A stretch of 6,319 bases of DNA from JBDTMC01 sp039934475 (lineage in GTDB: Bacteria; Acidobacteriota; Terriglobia; Bryobacterales; Bryobacteraceae): assembly GCA_039934475.1 (NCBI GenBank), contig JBDTMC010000458.1, positions 1-6,319 of the forward strand. Reading direction: 5' to 3'. The notes under the pieces are model-generated. The model was not told the origin of the DNA, did not search any database, and saw nothing but the letters and a program-made list of their open reading frames with translations. Of this stretch, positions 1 to 5,969 are shown piece after piece. A program made the translations under genes and the position numbers. Numbering within the stretch: the first letter of the stretch is position 1; every line of letters starts with the position of its first letter.

Positions 1-375
1 AGAAGGCATCCCCGGTGGCAATAGCGGCATCGCAGCCGCGATTGAGGTCTGCACGTCCACCGCAGCGCCATCGATTCTGCGGTCCAGGTCGAACTGGAGC
101 GTGATTTGGGTGCTCCCCAGCGAGTTTACCGACGTCATTGAGTCGATACCCGCAATCGATGTGAACTGGCGCTCCAGTGGTGTCGCCACAGCCGACGCCA
201 TAGTCGCCGGATCCGCACCCGGCAGACTCGCGGAAATCGTGATCGTCGGGAAATCGACGTTCGGCAGATCGCTCACCGGCAGCGCCCGATACGCCATTAC
301 GCCGAACAGCGCCAACCCCACCATCAACAGACTGGTAGCGATGGGCCGCCGGATAAAGATAGCGGAGAGATTCAT
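1..375 (-). CDS. mdtC: RND multidrug efflux pump inner-membrane subunit, MdtC/MdtB-like (N-terminal part only)
   Basis: This is the first 125 codons of a proton-driven RND (HAE1) transporter; the rest of the usual roughly 1,000-1,050 residues lies beyond the left edge. The protein is the inner-membrane pump of a tripartite efflux system and takes substrates from the periplasm or outer membrane leaflet. The translation starts MNLSAIFIRRPIATSLLMVG. The short cytoplasmic FIRRP lead and first membrane helix (about residues 11-29) are followed by the family's LPVSDLPNVDFPTI stretch (32-45). The periplasmic porter segment then begins with SASLPGADPATMASAVATPLER (48-69) and LGSTQITLQFDLDRRIDGAA (86-105). 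From memory, this resembles E. coli MdtC more than AcrB, but the MdtB/MdtC assignment from one quarter of a domain is tentative. The ATG start is fixed by the family N terminus and by a GGAGGG site 8 nt upstream. It lies 21 bp after the adaptor gene, so the two are co-transcribed. Confidence 0.93.
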   Translation of the reverse strand, partial: MNLSAIFIRRPIATSLLMVGLALFGVMAYRALPVSDLPNVDFPTITISASLPGADPATMASAVATPLERQFTSIAGIDSMTSVNSLGSTQITLQFDLDRRIDGAAVDVQTSIAAAMPLLPPGMPS

Positions 376-383
376 TACGTTCG

Positions 384-389
384 CCCTCC
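384..389 (-). promoter_or_regulatory. Ribosome-binding site of the RND pump gene
   Basis: GGAGGG on the minus strand sits 8 nt before the ATG at 375, inside the 21-bp gap after the adaptor stop codon. It decides the start codon and indicates that the pump is translated independently from the shared mRNA. Confidence 0.8.
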
Positions 390-396
390 GTCGGAC

Positions 397-1668
397 TTAA
401 CTTTTCTTGCCGCCGCGCGCGCCACCAGCCCCGCTCGGCGCACGAGGTTCACGAACTTGAACTTTGGCGCCCGGAAAGAGGCGCAACGTGCCTTCCGTAA
501 TCACCTGCTCACCCGGCTGCAACCCATCGTCCACCACGGTGTCTTGATCCATGCGTTGCCCCGCTACCACCTTACGGACATCCACTTTCAAGTCCTTCAC
601 CACGTAAACGAACGGACCCTCTTGACCCGACTGAATCGCCTGGCTCGGCACCACTACAACGCCCCGGCGCTCGTCCAGCTTCAGCGTCACGCGCACAAAC
701 TGCCCCGGCCACAGCTTGTGATCCGAATTCGTGAAAGTCGCCTTCAGGCGGATGGTGCCCGTGGAAGTATCCACGGCGTTGTCCATGAACGCCAGGGCGC
801 CGGTCTCTATGTCGCCACCCTCTTCCGCCACCACCTTCACGGGCATCTTCGCGCCGGCGTTCTTGCGCAATTGCCCAAGGTAGTTTTCCGGGAGAGAGAA
901 GGACACGAACACCGGCTCCACTTGATTGATGGTCGCCAGTTCAGTGGTGTTGGCCGTGACAATGTTGCCCGGCTTGATCAGAATCGCGCCCGTACGTCCA
1001 GTGATCGGAGCGTAGATCTTCGTAAAGCCCAGCATCACCTTCTGGCTATCCAGTGAGGCCCGGGTTGCCGCGATCAAAGCCTTGGAGTTATCGATCGCCG
1101 CCAAATCGGCCTTCAAGACAGCTTCCGACGAGTTTGCCGTCGCGTCGAAGGTGTCTATCTGTTCTTTCGATATGATGCCGTCTTTGAACAACGCCGCCGC
1201 GCGTTCCCGCTGCTTCTTTGCGTTGGCATCCTGAGCCCGGTCCCGATTCAGATTCGCTTCACTTTGGCTGAGGCCGGCCGTGTCCCGCAGGATGTTGGCC
1301 TCCGTCTGCTTCACCGCCGCTTCCGTCGATCGCGGGTCGATGGTGAACAATAACTGTCCCTTTTTAACGAATTCGCCCTCGCGAAAATTCGCTTCCAGTA
1401 GCTGGCCGCCTACCTGCGCCTTCAGCGTGACGGTGGAATAAGCCTCCACGGCGCCAATCACCTGTGCCTGTACTGGCACGTCCTTCTGTACCGCGGTGGC
1501 GATGGTTACCGGTACTGGAGCATCGCGCCCGCCACCCTTCGCCGCCCCGCCTTTCGTGTCGGCACTTGTCTTGCTCGTACAGGCGGTGAATGCCAGCATC
1601 CCAACCGTCAAAACCATGAAGTATGCCGCGGACTGGCGCCGCTCAGGCATGTAGTTGAAACGAATCAC
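397..1668 (-). CDS. mdtA: Efflux RND transporter periplasmic adaptor (membrane fusion) lipoprotein, MdtA/AcrA-like
   Basis: At 423 residues this is a normal-length HlyD/AcrA-type adaptor that bridges the RND pump and an outer-membrane channel in the periplasm. The N terminus has basic residues (R10, R11), a hydrophobic stretch (about 15-29) and a cysteine at 30 in the context LAFTAC. This fits a lipoprotein signal, although F at -3 is not the best lipobox residue. A Gly/Lys-rich linker follows (38-48). The first lipoyl half-motif is at about 79-112 (VGGQL, FREGEFVKKGQLLFTIDPR). An alpha-helical hairpin rich in Ala, Gln and charged residues spans about 114-212. The second lipoyl half is IYAPITGRTGAILIKPGNIV (218-237). 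The beta-barrel follows, with STGTIRLKATF (302-312) and LWPGQFVRV (319-327), then the membrane-proximal domain and a Gly/Arg/Lys-rich tail. The start is a GTG preceded by GGGGAG at 9 nt. The in-frame ATG at 1650 has no such site but cannot be excluded. It is the first gene of the efflux operon. Confidence 0.95.
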   Translation of the reverse strand: MIRFNYMPERRQSAAYFMVLTVGMLAFTACTSKTSADTKGGAAKGGGRDAPVPVTIATAVQKDVPVQAQVIGAVEAYSTVTLKAQVGGQLLEANFREGEFVKKGQLLFTIDPRSTEAAVKQTEANILRDTAGLSQSEANLNRDRAQDANAKKQRERAAALFKDGIISKEQIDTFDATANSSEAVLKADLAAIDNSKALIAATRASLDSQKVMLGFTKIYAPITGRTGAILIKPGNIVTANTTELATINQVEPVFVSFSLPENYLGQLRKNAGAKMPVKVVAEEGGDIETGALAFMDNAVDTSTGTIRLKATFTNSDHKLWPGQFVRVTLKLDERRGVVVVPSQAIQSGQEGPFVYVVKDLKVDVRKVVAGQRMDQDTVVDDGLQPGEQVITEGTLRLFPGAKVQVREPRAPSGAGGARGGKKS

Positions 1669-1677
1669 AATCTAAAG

Positions 1678-1683
1678 CTCCCC
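1678..1683 (-). promoter_or_regulatory. Ribosome-binding site supporting the GTG start of the adaptor gene
   Basis: GGGGAG on the minus strand lies 9 nt upstream of the GTG at 1668. The alternative ATG at 1650 is preceded by GTTTCAACTAC with no purine-rich site, so the GTG start is favoured. Confidence 0.55.
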
Positions 1684-1706
1684 GGGATACGCGATATCAG
1701 CAACTG

Positions 1707-1733
1707 CGCGGGCTATCCGTTTCACTGCCCGCG
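1707..1733 (-). promoter_or_regulatory. GC-rich inverted repeat (stem-loop) in the leader of the efflux operon
   Basis: Perfect 7-bp arms CGCGGGC (1707-1713) and GCCCGCG (1727-1733) enclose a 13-nt loop. In the minus-strand transcript this hairpin would lie 38-65 nt before the GTG start of the adaptor gene. There is no T-run after it on either strand, so it does not look like a standard intrinsic terminator. It could be a 5'-UTR structure, a factor-assisted stop for the upstream hydrolase transcript, or a protein-binding site. In GC-rich DNA a 7-bp repeat can also arise by chance. Confidence 0.4.
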
Positions 1734-1779
1734 GTTACAATCCTACCCTGCTGAGCCACAAAGCCAGCGGAACTGGAGG

Positions 1780-1797
1780 GTATCTGTATATAGATAC
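1780..1797. promoter_or_regulatory. 18-bp near-perfect palindrome, candidate operator of the efflux operon
   Basis: The sequence GTATCTGTATATAGATAC is a dyad in which 8 of 9 base pairs match (GTATCTGTA against GTATCTATA); only the seventh pair differs. It is an AT-rich island in a GC-rich context, in the non-coding gap 112-129 nt upstream of the adaptor start. Its length and symmetry fit a site for a dimeric helix-turn-helix repressor such as the TetR, PadR or MarR types that often control RND pumps. No regulator gene is visible, so the binding protein is unknown. The TATATA core could also form part of a promoter -10 region on the minus strand, but no good -35 accompanies it. Confidence 0.5.
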
Positions 1798-1860
1798 ACG
1801 TTAGACGGACCTTTAAGGTTACATCTCTAAGCCCTCTACGACAACTGTCGGTACTTCTCA

Positions 1861-3726
1861 TCACTCTATCGGCCTTGGCTTTACGAGCGCCCTCAATTGG
1901 GGCACATCGAACCGTTCTAACAGTCCAAAGGTAAACAGTTCCGGAGCATCTTCCACCAGCAGGTCGCGCTCCAGAACTTCCTTCAGCGAACTCATTGGCC
2001 GCGTCAATTTCAGCCCGGCGATGGCCGTTTCCTCCTCCGCCGCTGCTACCAGGGCGATGATGCTCGTGCGCGGTCCATAGGCCGCCACCGTGATCGGCTC
2101 GTCCCGCCGAACCAACGCTCGGCAAGCGGCGGCCACCTGCGCCGCCTCAATTCCCAACGGGCGTTCTCCAACAGCCGAAGCCAACAGGGCGAACAGGTAG
2201 TCCCGCGACGCCAGCCGTGACTCGCCAAAATACCACGGGTCAATCGCCACCACCCTCTGCTTGCGGGCAATCAACTCCCCGATTTCGGTCGCCAGTGAGG
2301 CTCGGCCGCCGTCGGCCAGCACCATAGTCGTGCCGCTTGCGCCCGGCGGATCGAATTCAACTACCGGAACCGTCCAAATGCCGTTCATCAGCAATCGCCA
2401 GCCACGTACGTCAACCCCATCCTGCTTGCCGCTCCAGGCCAGTTTCGACGTCACCCGGTATTCGGGCCAGCGCAACACCTCCCGCAACTTGGAGCGGCTG
2501 GCCCCGCCGGGATGAGGCAGGTCGGCCGCCAACTTCACAGCCAAGGAGTGCAGGCTCTCATTATTTTCAGGAAGTGGCACGCGATAGTCTGTCAGCGGGC
2601 GTAACTCGGCTGCCACCGGGATCTCCTCGGCTGAGAACTCCTTCCCGGCGTAAAAGAACTCCTTCAGCAGGCCGTATAGCGCTTCCCTGTTGTCCAGGCC
2701 GTAGTTATGACCGCGGTCGAAATTCTCGTGATAGCGAAGGTTCTCTTCCTTACCGTAAAGCGAGAAGAACGGACGTGCCGCTACCAGCAGGGGCGCGGCA
2801 GCGTACTCAGCCCGAAAGCAACAGTCGTCGTACGCATTGTGGGTGAGAAGCGAGGGACGGGGCGCCAGCAGCGCGGTCAAGTGTGTGTAGTCGGCAAAGA
2901 CGCCGCTGTCGGCCGGGGTCTGTTCGGAATCGCCCAGGTCCGGTTCCGGAAATTGGGCCCGCGTCACGTAGCTGGAATAGCCAGCCACCGGCATCACCAC
3001 TTTGATGCGCGTATCTAAGGCGGAGAGCCATATGGTTTGACACCCGCCGCCCGAAAGTCCCGTCGCCGCCACGCGCTCCGCATCGGCGTTAGGGTGTTTC
3101 AGCGCGATGTCCACCAGCCGTGTCTGTGCCAGAATGAACGGTGCAATGCCGCTTGTGCCTGTCAGGTCCAGTTGGTTCAATCGTCCATGCGCGTACCCGT
3201 CGCCTGACATCTGCCCCTTCATGAACCATTCGAAGTTATAGGCCAGCATGCCCTTCCGCGCCAGGTTGATGCAGCGTTCTTGAATGTACGATCGGCCGGC
3301 GCCTTCGCCCTCATGTCCATTCAGGTTGATCACTACCGGCACGCGCCCTTCCAGCTTCTCCGGCTCATACAAGTAACCGGGCAACCATAGTCCCGGAACC
3401 ACTTCGTAGCGGAACCGCCGCAGCTTATAGCCGTTGCCGGGAAGGGTATCCACCCAGACTTCGCGCGTCGGCATCGTGCGCCACGCGGCGGCTTCACCGC
3501 GGAAAACCACCTGGCTCAACAATTGCTCGCGAAGGGTGGCGGCGTATGTCTCCCAGGCCGCCCGGTCTCCAATGGCCGGCATGGGCTTTACCCTTGCTGC
3601 CAGGTTGAGCTGCGTCTCCAGCAAGGTCTGGCGCGGCCCAAGCACGGGGCGGTTCAGGTACGTTTCCAGCCACTGGCCCGCCGCTGGCATTGCCAGCACC
3701 AGGCCCATCCAAAGGATCTTCCTCAT
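1861..3726 (-). CDS. Secreted alpha/beta hydrolase, acetylxylan-esterase-like, with a degenerate second hydrolase half
   Basis: This 621-residue protein has a signal peptide (MRKILWMGLVLAMPAAG, likely cleaved near residue 17) and should act in the periplasm or outside the cell. The N-terminal half is an alpha/beta hydrolase of the acetylxylan esterase/dienelactone-hydrolase-like kind. It shows an oxyanion-type NLNGHEG (134-140), the nucleophile elbow GLSGGG with Ser225, LLAPRP (286-291), a candidate acid at Asp300 or Asp301 (NAYDD), and His340 in DRGHNYG, so a complete Ser-Asp-His triad is plausible. Residues from about 465 on repeat the fold layout: TTMVLADGG, VVAIDPWYFGES, VAAYGPRTS, and finally LVKPRP just before the stop. 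Here the elbow serine motif is absent and the last strand and histidine are missing. The substrate is probably an ester, perhaps acetylated polysaccharide, but is not proven. The ATG start gives a clean signal peptide; there is no Shine-Dalgarno site, and TAGAAT lies 9 nt upstream. It diverges from plsC. Confidence 0.88.
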   Translation of the reverse strand: MRKILWMGLVLAMPAAGQWLETYLNRPVLGPRQTLLETQLNLAARVKPMPAIGDRAAWETYAATLREQLLSQVVFRGEAAAWRTMPTREVWVDTLPGNGYKLRRFRYEVVPGLWLPGYLYEPEKLEGRVPVVINLNGHEGEGAGRSYIQERCINLARKGMLAYNFEWFMKGQMSGDGYAHGRLNQLDLTGTSGIAPFILAQTRLVDIALKHPNADAERVAATGLSGGGCQTIWLSALDTRIKVVMPVAGYSSYVTRAQFPEPDLGDSEQTPADSGVFADYTHLTALLAPRPSLLTHNAYDDCCFRAEYAAAPLLVAARPFFSLYGKEENLRYHENFDRGHNYGLDNREALYGLLKEFFYAGKEFSAEEIPVAAELRPLTDYRVPLPENNESLHSLAVKLAADLPHPGGASRSKLREVLRWPEYRVTSKLAWSGKQDGVDVRGWRLLMNGIWTVPVVEFDPPGASGTTMVLADGGRASLATEIGELIARKQRVVAIDPWYFGESRLASRDYLFALLASAVGERPLGIEAAQVAAACRALVRRDEPITVAAYGPRTSIIALVAAAEEETAIAGLKLTRPMSSLKEVLERDLLVEDAPELFTFGLLERFDVPQLRALVKPRPIE

Positions 3727-3735
3727 CGTCCAGGC

Positions 3736-3741
3736 ATTCTA
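3736..3741 (-). promoter_or_regulatory. -10-like hexamer just upstream of the hydrolase start
   Basis: TAGAAT on the minus strand matches the sigma-70-type TATAAT at 5 of 6 positions and ends 9 nt before the ATG at 3726. Transcription would then begin within a few bases of the start codon, giving a leaderless or nearly leaderless mRNA. This fits the lack of a Shine-Dalgarno site. No clear -35 was found at 16-18 nt, so the call rests on the hexamer and its position. Confidence 0.4.
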
Positions 3742-3771
3742 TCGCGTTATCCTGGAACTCTCTATACCTTC

Positions 3772-4509
3772 ATGTTCGACGTTTTGCGTTCGCTCTGGAT
3801 CTGGTTTGCGATTAGCGCCCTCTTGCTTGGCTGGCTGCCTTTGCTGGCCCTCTGCCGCCTCTTCGACCGCAACCCTCTTCACCTCCGCACGGCACGCTTG
3901 TTCCGCATTCTGGGACACCTCGTCTCTCGCGTCAATCCATGGCAATTGCACATTACCGGTATGGATCGAATTGAACGCGGCCAGACCTACGTGGTTGTCA
4001 GCAACCATCAGTCCCTGGCTGATATCCCGCTCGTCTCCCACATCCGCCTGGATGCTAAATGGCTCGGCAAGGCCGAACTGTTCAAGGTGCCGGTCATCGG
4101 TTGGATGCTTAGCCTTGCCGGCGACATTCCCGTCGAACGCGCCAACAAGCGAAAGGCGGCGCAGTCGCTCTTGCAGGCCGCCCGCTGCCTTCGCCGTCAC
4201 TGTTCTCTTGTGTTCTTTCCCGAAGGGACTCGCTCCAGAACGGGCGAAATCCTCCCCTTCAACGACGGCCCGTTCCAACTTGCCATCCGCGAACACGTGC
4301 CCGTGCTGCCGCTGGTTGTGGAAGGTACCGGCGCCGCGCTCTCCCGGTCTTCGTGGATCTTTAGCGGCTCCCCGCACATCCATCTGCGAGTGCTGGAGCC
4401 CGAGCCGGTGGACGGTTATGAGGTGAAGCGATGCGGCGAGCTTCGCGAAAAGGTGCGCGAACGCATGATCGGTGAACTCGCACGGATCCGCGGCAATCCG
4501 CAACTCTAA
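3772..4509 (+). CDS. plsC: 1-acyl-sn-glycerol-3-phosphate acyltransferase (PlsC family)
   Basis: This 245-residue enzyme would transfer an acyl chain to lysophosphatidic acid to make phosphatidic acid, the second acylation of phospholipid synthesis, at the inner membrane. It starts with a hydrophobic anchor (about residues 8-30). The four family blocks are visible: NHQSLAD with the catalytic H79-x4-D84; KAELFKVPVIGW (100-111); the substrate-phosphate-binding FPEGTRSRTGE (149-159); and VPVLPLVVEGTG (176-187). The length is typical of the family. The frame stays open upstream to 3523, but that stretch is antisense to the hydrolase gene and adds no PlsC-like sequence. The ATG at 3772, directly before the membrane anchor, is therefore chosen. 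There is no Shine-Dalgarno site; TATACC at 3763-3768 is a poor -10 candidate and very close to the ATG. Other family members acylate ornithine lipids or lysophospholipids, so the exact acceptor is inferred. Confidence 0.93.
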   Translation: MFDVLRSLWIWFAISALLLGWLPLLALCRLFDRNPLHLRTARLFRILGHLVSRVNPWQLHITGMDRIERGQTYVVVSNHQSLADIPLVSHIRLDAKWLGKAELFKVPVIGWMLSLAGDIPVERANKRKAAQSLLQAARCLRRHCSLVFFPEGTRSRTGEILPFNDGPFQLAIREHVPVLPLVVEGTGAALSRSSWIFSGSPHIHLRVLEPEPVDGYEVKRCGELREKVRERMIGELARIRGNPQL

Positions 4510-4543
4510 CCTCACCCTGCTGGAACCGCGGCCTCTCTCGCGC

Positions 4544-4549
4544 TACCAT
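4544..4549 (+). promoter_or_regulatory. Possible -10 element upstream of the oxidoreductase gene
   Basis: TACCAT (4 of 6 matches to TATAAT) ends 13 nt before the ATG at 4563, in the 53-bp gap after plsC. An alternative, TACGCT at 4551-4556, lies 6 nt before the ATG. Neither has a convincing -35. No Shine-Dalgarno sequence is present before this gene, so a very short or absent leader is possible; read-through from plsC is the simpler alternative. Confidence 0.25.
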
Positions 4550-4562
4550 TTACGCTAGAGCC

Positions 4563-5921
4563 ATGCCAATCACCCGCCGTCATTTCCTCAATGCTTCCGC
4601 CGCCGGACTCGGCGCCGCTTCAGCCTTGGAAGCCGCCCCGCAGCGCCCCGCCTCTGCCAACGACAAGATTCAACTCGCCTGCATCGGCTACGGCATCATG
4701 GGCCAGGGCGATGTGGAAACCGCCACCGGCCTGCCCGGCGTCAAGCTGGTTGCCGTGGGCGATGTCTACGAAGGCCGTCTCACCCGCGCCAAGGAACGCT
4801 ACGGCAGCGACGTGTTCACGTCCCGCGACTACCGCGAAGTCCTGGCGCGGAAAGACGTCGACGCCGTGATTGTCGCCACACCGGATCACTGGCACGCCCG
4901 CATCGCTTCGGCCGCCTTGCTCGCCGGTAAAGACGTCTATTGCCAGAAACCGATGGTGCAGAAGGTGGCCGACGGCCACGTCGTGATCGACGCGCAGAAG
5001 AAGTCAGGCAAAATTCTCCAGGTGGGCAGCCAGCGCGTCAGTTCCGTCCTCTATGCCAAGGCGCGCGAAATCATCCGCTCCGGCGTCATCGGCCAAGTTC
5101 ACATGATCGAAGCGTTTTGGGACCGCAACTCGTCTCTCGGCGCGTGGCAATATACAATTCCGCCGGACGCCAGCCCGCAGACGATTGACTGGGAAACATT
5201 CATCGGCAACGCTCCGAAACATGCCTTCGATCCTATTCGCCTGTTCCGCTGGCGCAACTATCGCGACTACGGCACGGGCATCGCCGGCGACTTGTTTGTT
5301 CATCAGTTCACCGGCATTCACTATGTGATGGACTCCCTTGGACCGCAGCGCGTGTGCGCCACCGGCGGCACCTACTTCTGGAAGGACGGCCGCGATGTGC
5401 CCGATTTAATGATGGGCCTCTTCGACTACGGCGCCAGCGAAAAACACCCCGGCTTCCAGATCAACCTGCGCGTCAACTTCGAGGCCGGCAGCACCGGCGG
5501 AGCCGATGGGCAGGGCTTCCGCTTTGTCGGCACTGAGGGAATTCTGAACCTCTCGGTAGGCAACGCGCTCTCTGTCTCCAAACGCGTCGCGCCCTCCGAG
5601 CCAGGCACCACCGCCGAAACGTTCTCCCGCGCCATTGAGCAACAGGTGCTGGAAAACTACCGCGCCAAGTTCCCCCGCCGCGAGCCAAGCGTAGACGACA
5701 TGCGTCCCGCCACCGAAGAACGTTTCATGATGCCCCGTGGCTACAATGAGCAAACGGCCCACCACGAAACATTCCTGGACGCGGTCCGCACCCGCAAGCC
5801 CGTCGTGGAAGATGCCGTCTTCGGCCTCCGCGCGGCCGGTCCCGCGCTGCTCTCCAACATCTCGTACTTTGAACATCGCATGGTGGAATGGGATCCCATC
5901 GCCATGCAGATCAAATCGTAG
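4563..5921 (+). CDS. Tat-exported Gfo/Idh/MocA family NAD(P)-dependent oxidoreductase
   Basis: This 452-residue protein belongs to the Gfo/Idh/MocA dehydrogenase family, which oxidises or epimerises sugars and related polyols with a bound nicotinamide cofactor. The N terminus carries a twin-arginine signal, TRRHFLNASAAG (4-15), followed by an Ala-rich stretch to about residue 26. It is therefore exported folded with its cofactor to the periplasm. The Rossmann domain starts at about 36, with GYGIMG (42-47) as the dinucleotide-binding loop, VAVGDVYEGR (63-72), VIVATPDHWHA (102-112) and YCQKPM (126-131). The last is the family's EKP motif with Gln in place of Glu, a variant I recall among Tat-type members. 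The C-terminal substrate domain includes AGDLFVHQF (241-249), with D243 and H247 as likely active-site residues, and the closing HHETFLDAVRTRKP (400-413). The substrate cannot be read from the sequence. The ATG start is set by the Tat motif. Confidence 0.93.
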   Translation: MPITRRHFLNASAAGLGAASALEAAPQRPASANDKIQLACIGYGIMGQGDVETATGLPGVKLVAVGDVYEGRLTRAKERYGSDVFTSRDYREVLARKDVDAVIVATPDHWHARIASAALLAGKDVYCQKPMVQKVADGHVVIDAQKKSGKILQVGSQRVSSVLYAKAREIIRSGVIGQVHMIEAFWDRNSSLGAWQYTIPPDASPQTIDWETFIGNAPKHAFDPIRLFRWRNYRDYGTGIAGDLFVHQFTGIHYVMDSLGPQRVCATGGTYFWKDGRDVPDLMMGLFDYGASEKHPGFQINLRVNFEAGSTGGADGQGFRFVGTEGILNLSVGNALSVSKRVAPSEPGTTAETFSRAIEQQVLENYRAKFPRREPSVDDMRPATEERFMMPRGYNEQTAHHETFLDAVRTRKPVVEDAVFGLRAAGPALLSNISYFEHRMVEWDPIAMQIKS

Positions 5922-5957
5922 CGGTCTTCCCTCGTAATCGGCGTTGATCCGGTACGT

Positions 5958-5963
5958 TAGAAT
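5958..5963 (+). promoter_or_regulatory. -10-like hexamer just upstream of the dipeptidase start
   Basis: TAGAAT ends 6 nt before the ATG at 5970, in the 48-bp gap after the oxidoreductase. This is the spacing at which transcription would begin at or next to the A of the ATG, so a leaderless mRNA is likely if the promoter is real. There is no Shine-Dalgarno sequence. TTGATC at 5944-5949 is only 8 nt upstream, too close to be its -35. Confidence 0.45.
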
Positions 5964-5969
5964 CGCAGC

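Noticed and set aside
457..1056. Long plus-strand open frame opposite the adaptor gene
   Set aside because: It is antisense to a complete, motif-rich RND adaptor. Its translation is His/Arg-rich and shows no domain, as expected from the complement of GC-rich coding DNA.
1669..1860. Intrinsic terminator for the hydrolase transcript
   Set aside because: No hairpin followed by a T-run was found on the minus strand. Read-through or factor-dependent termination cannot be told apart from the sequence.
1697..2125. Minus-strand 142-codon frame covering the gap after the hydrolase and its 3' end
   Set aside because: It is out of frame with the hydrolase. Its first half is a frame shadow of hydrolase codons, and the part in the gap has no recognisable similarity to a missing hydrolase C terminus.
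3434..4426. Plus-strand 330-codon frame spanning the hydrolase start and plsC
   Set aside because: It runs antisense through the hydrolase and out of frame through plsC, with Ser/Arg/Pro-rich low-complexity translation. plsC in the adjacent frame has all its catalytic motifs.
3739..4515. Minus-strand 258-codon frame opposite plsC
   Set aside because: It is the complement of plsC codons, shows no signal, motif or ribosome-binding site, and overlaps a confidently assigned gene.
4938..4955. Gln replacing Glu in the EKP motif of the oxidoreductase (YCQKPM), considered as an active-site loss
   Set aside because: Lys and Pro are kept, and QKP is a variant I recall as common among Tat-signal Gfo/Idh/MocA proteins, so it is not evidence of inactivation.
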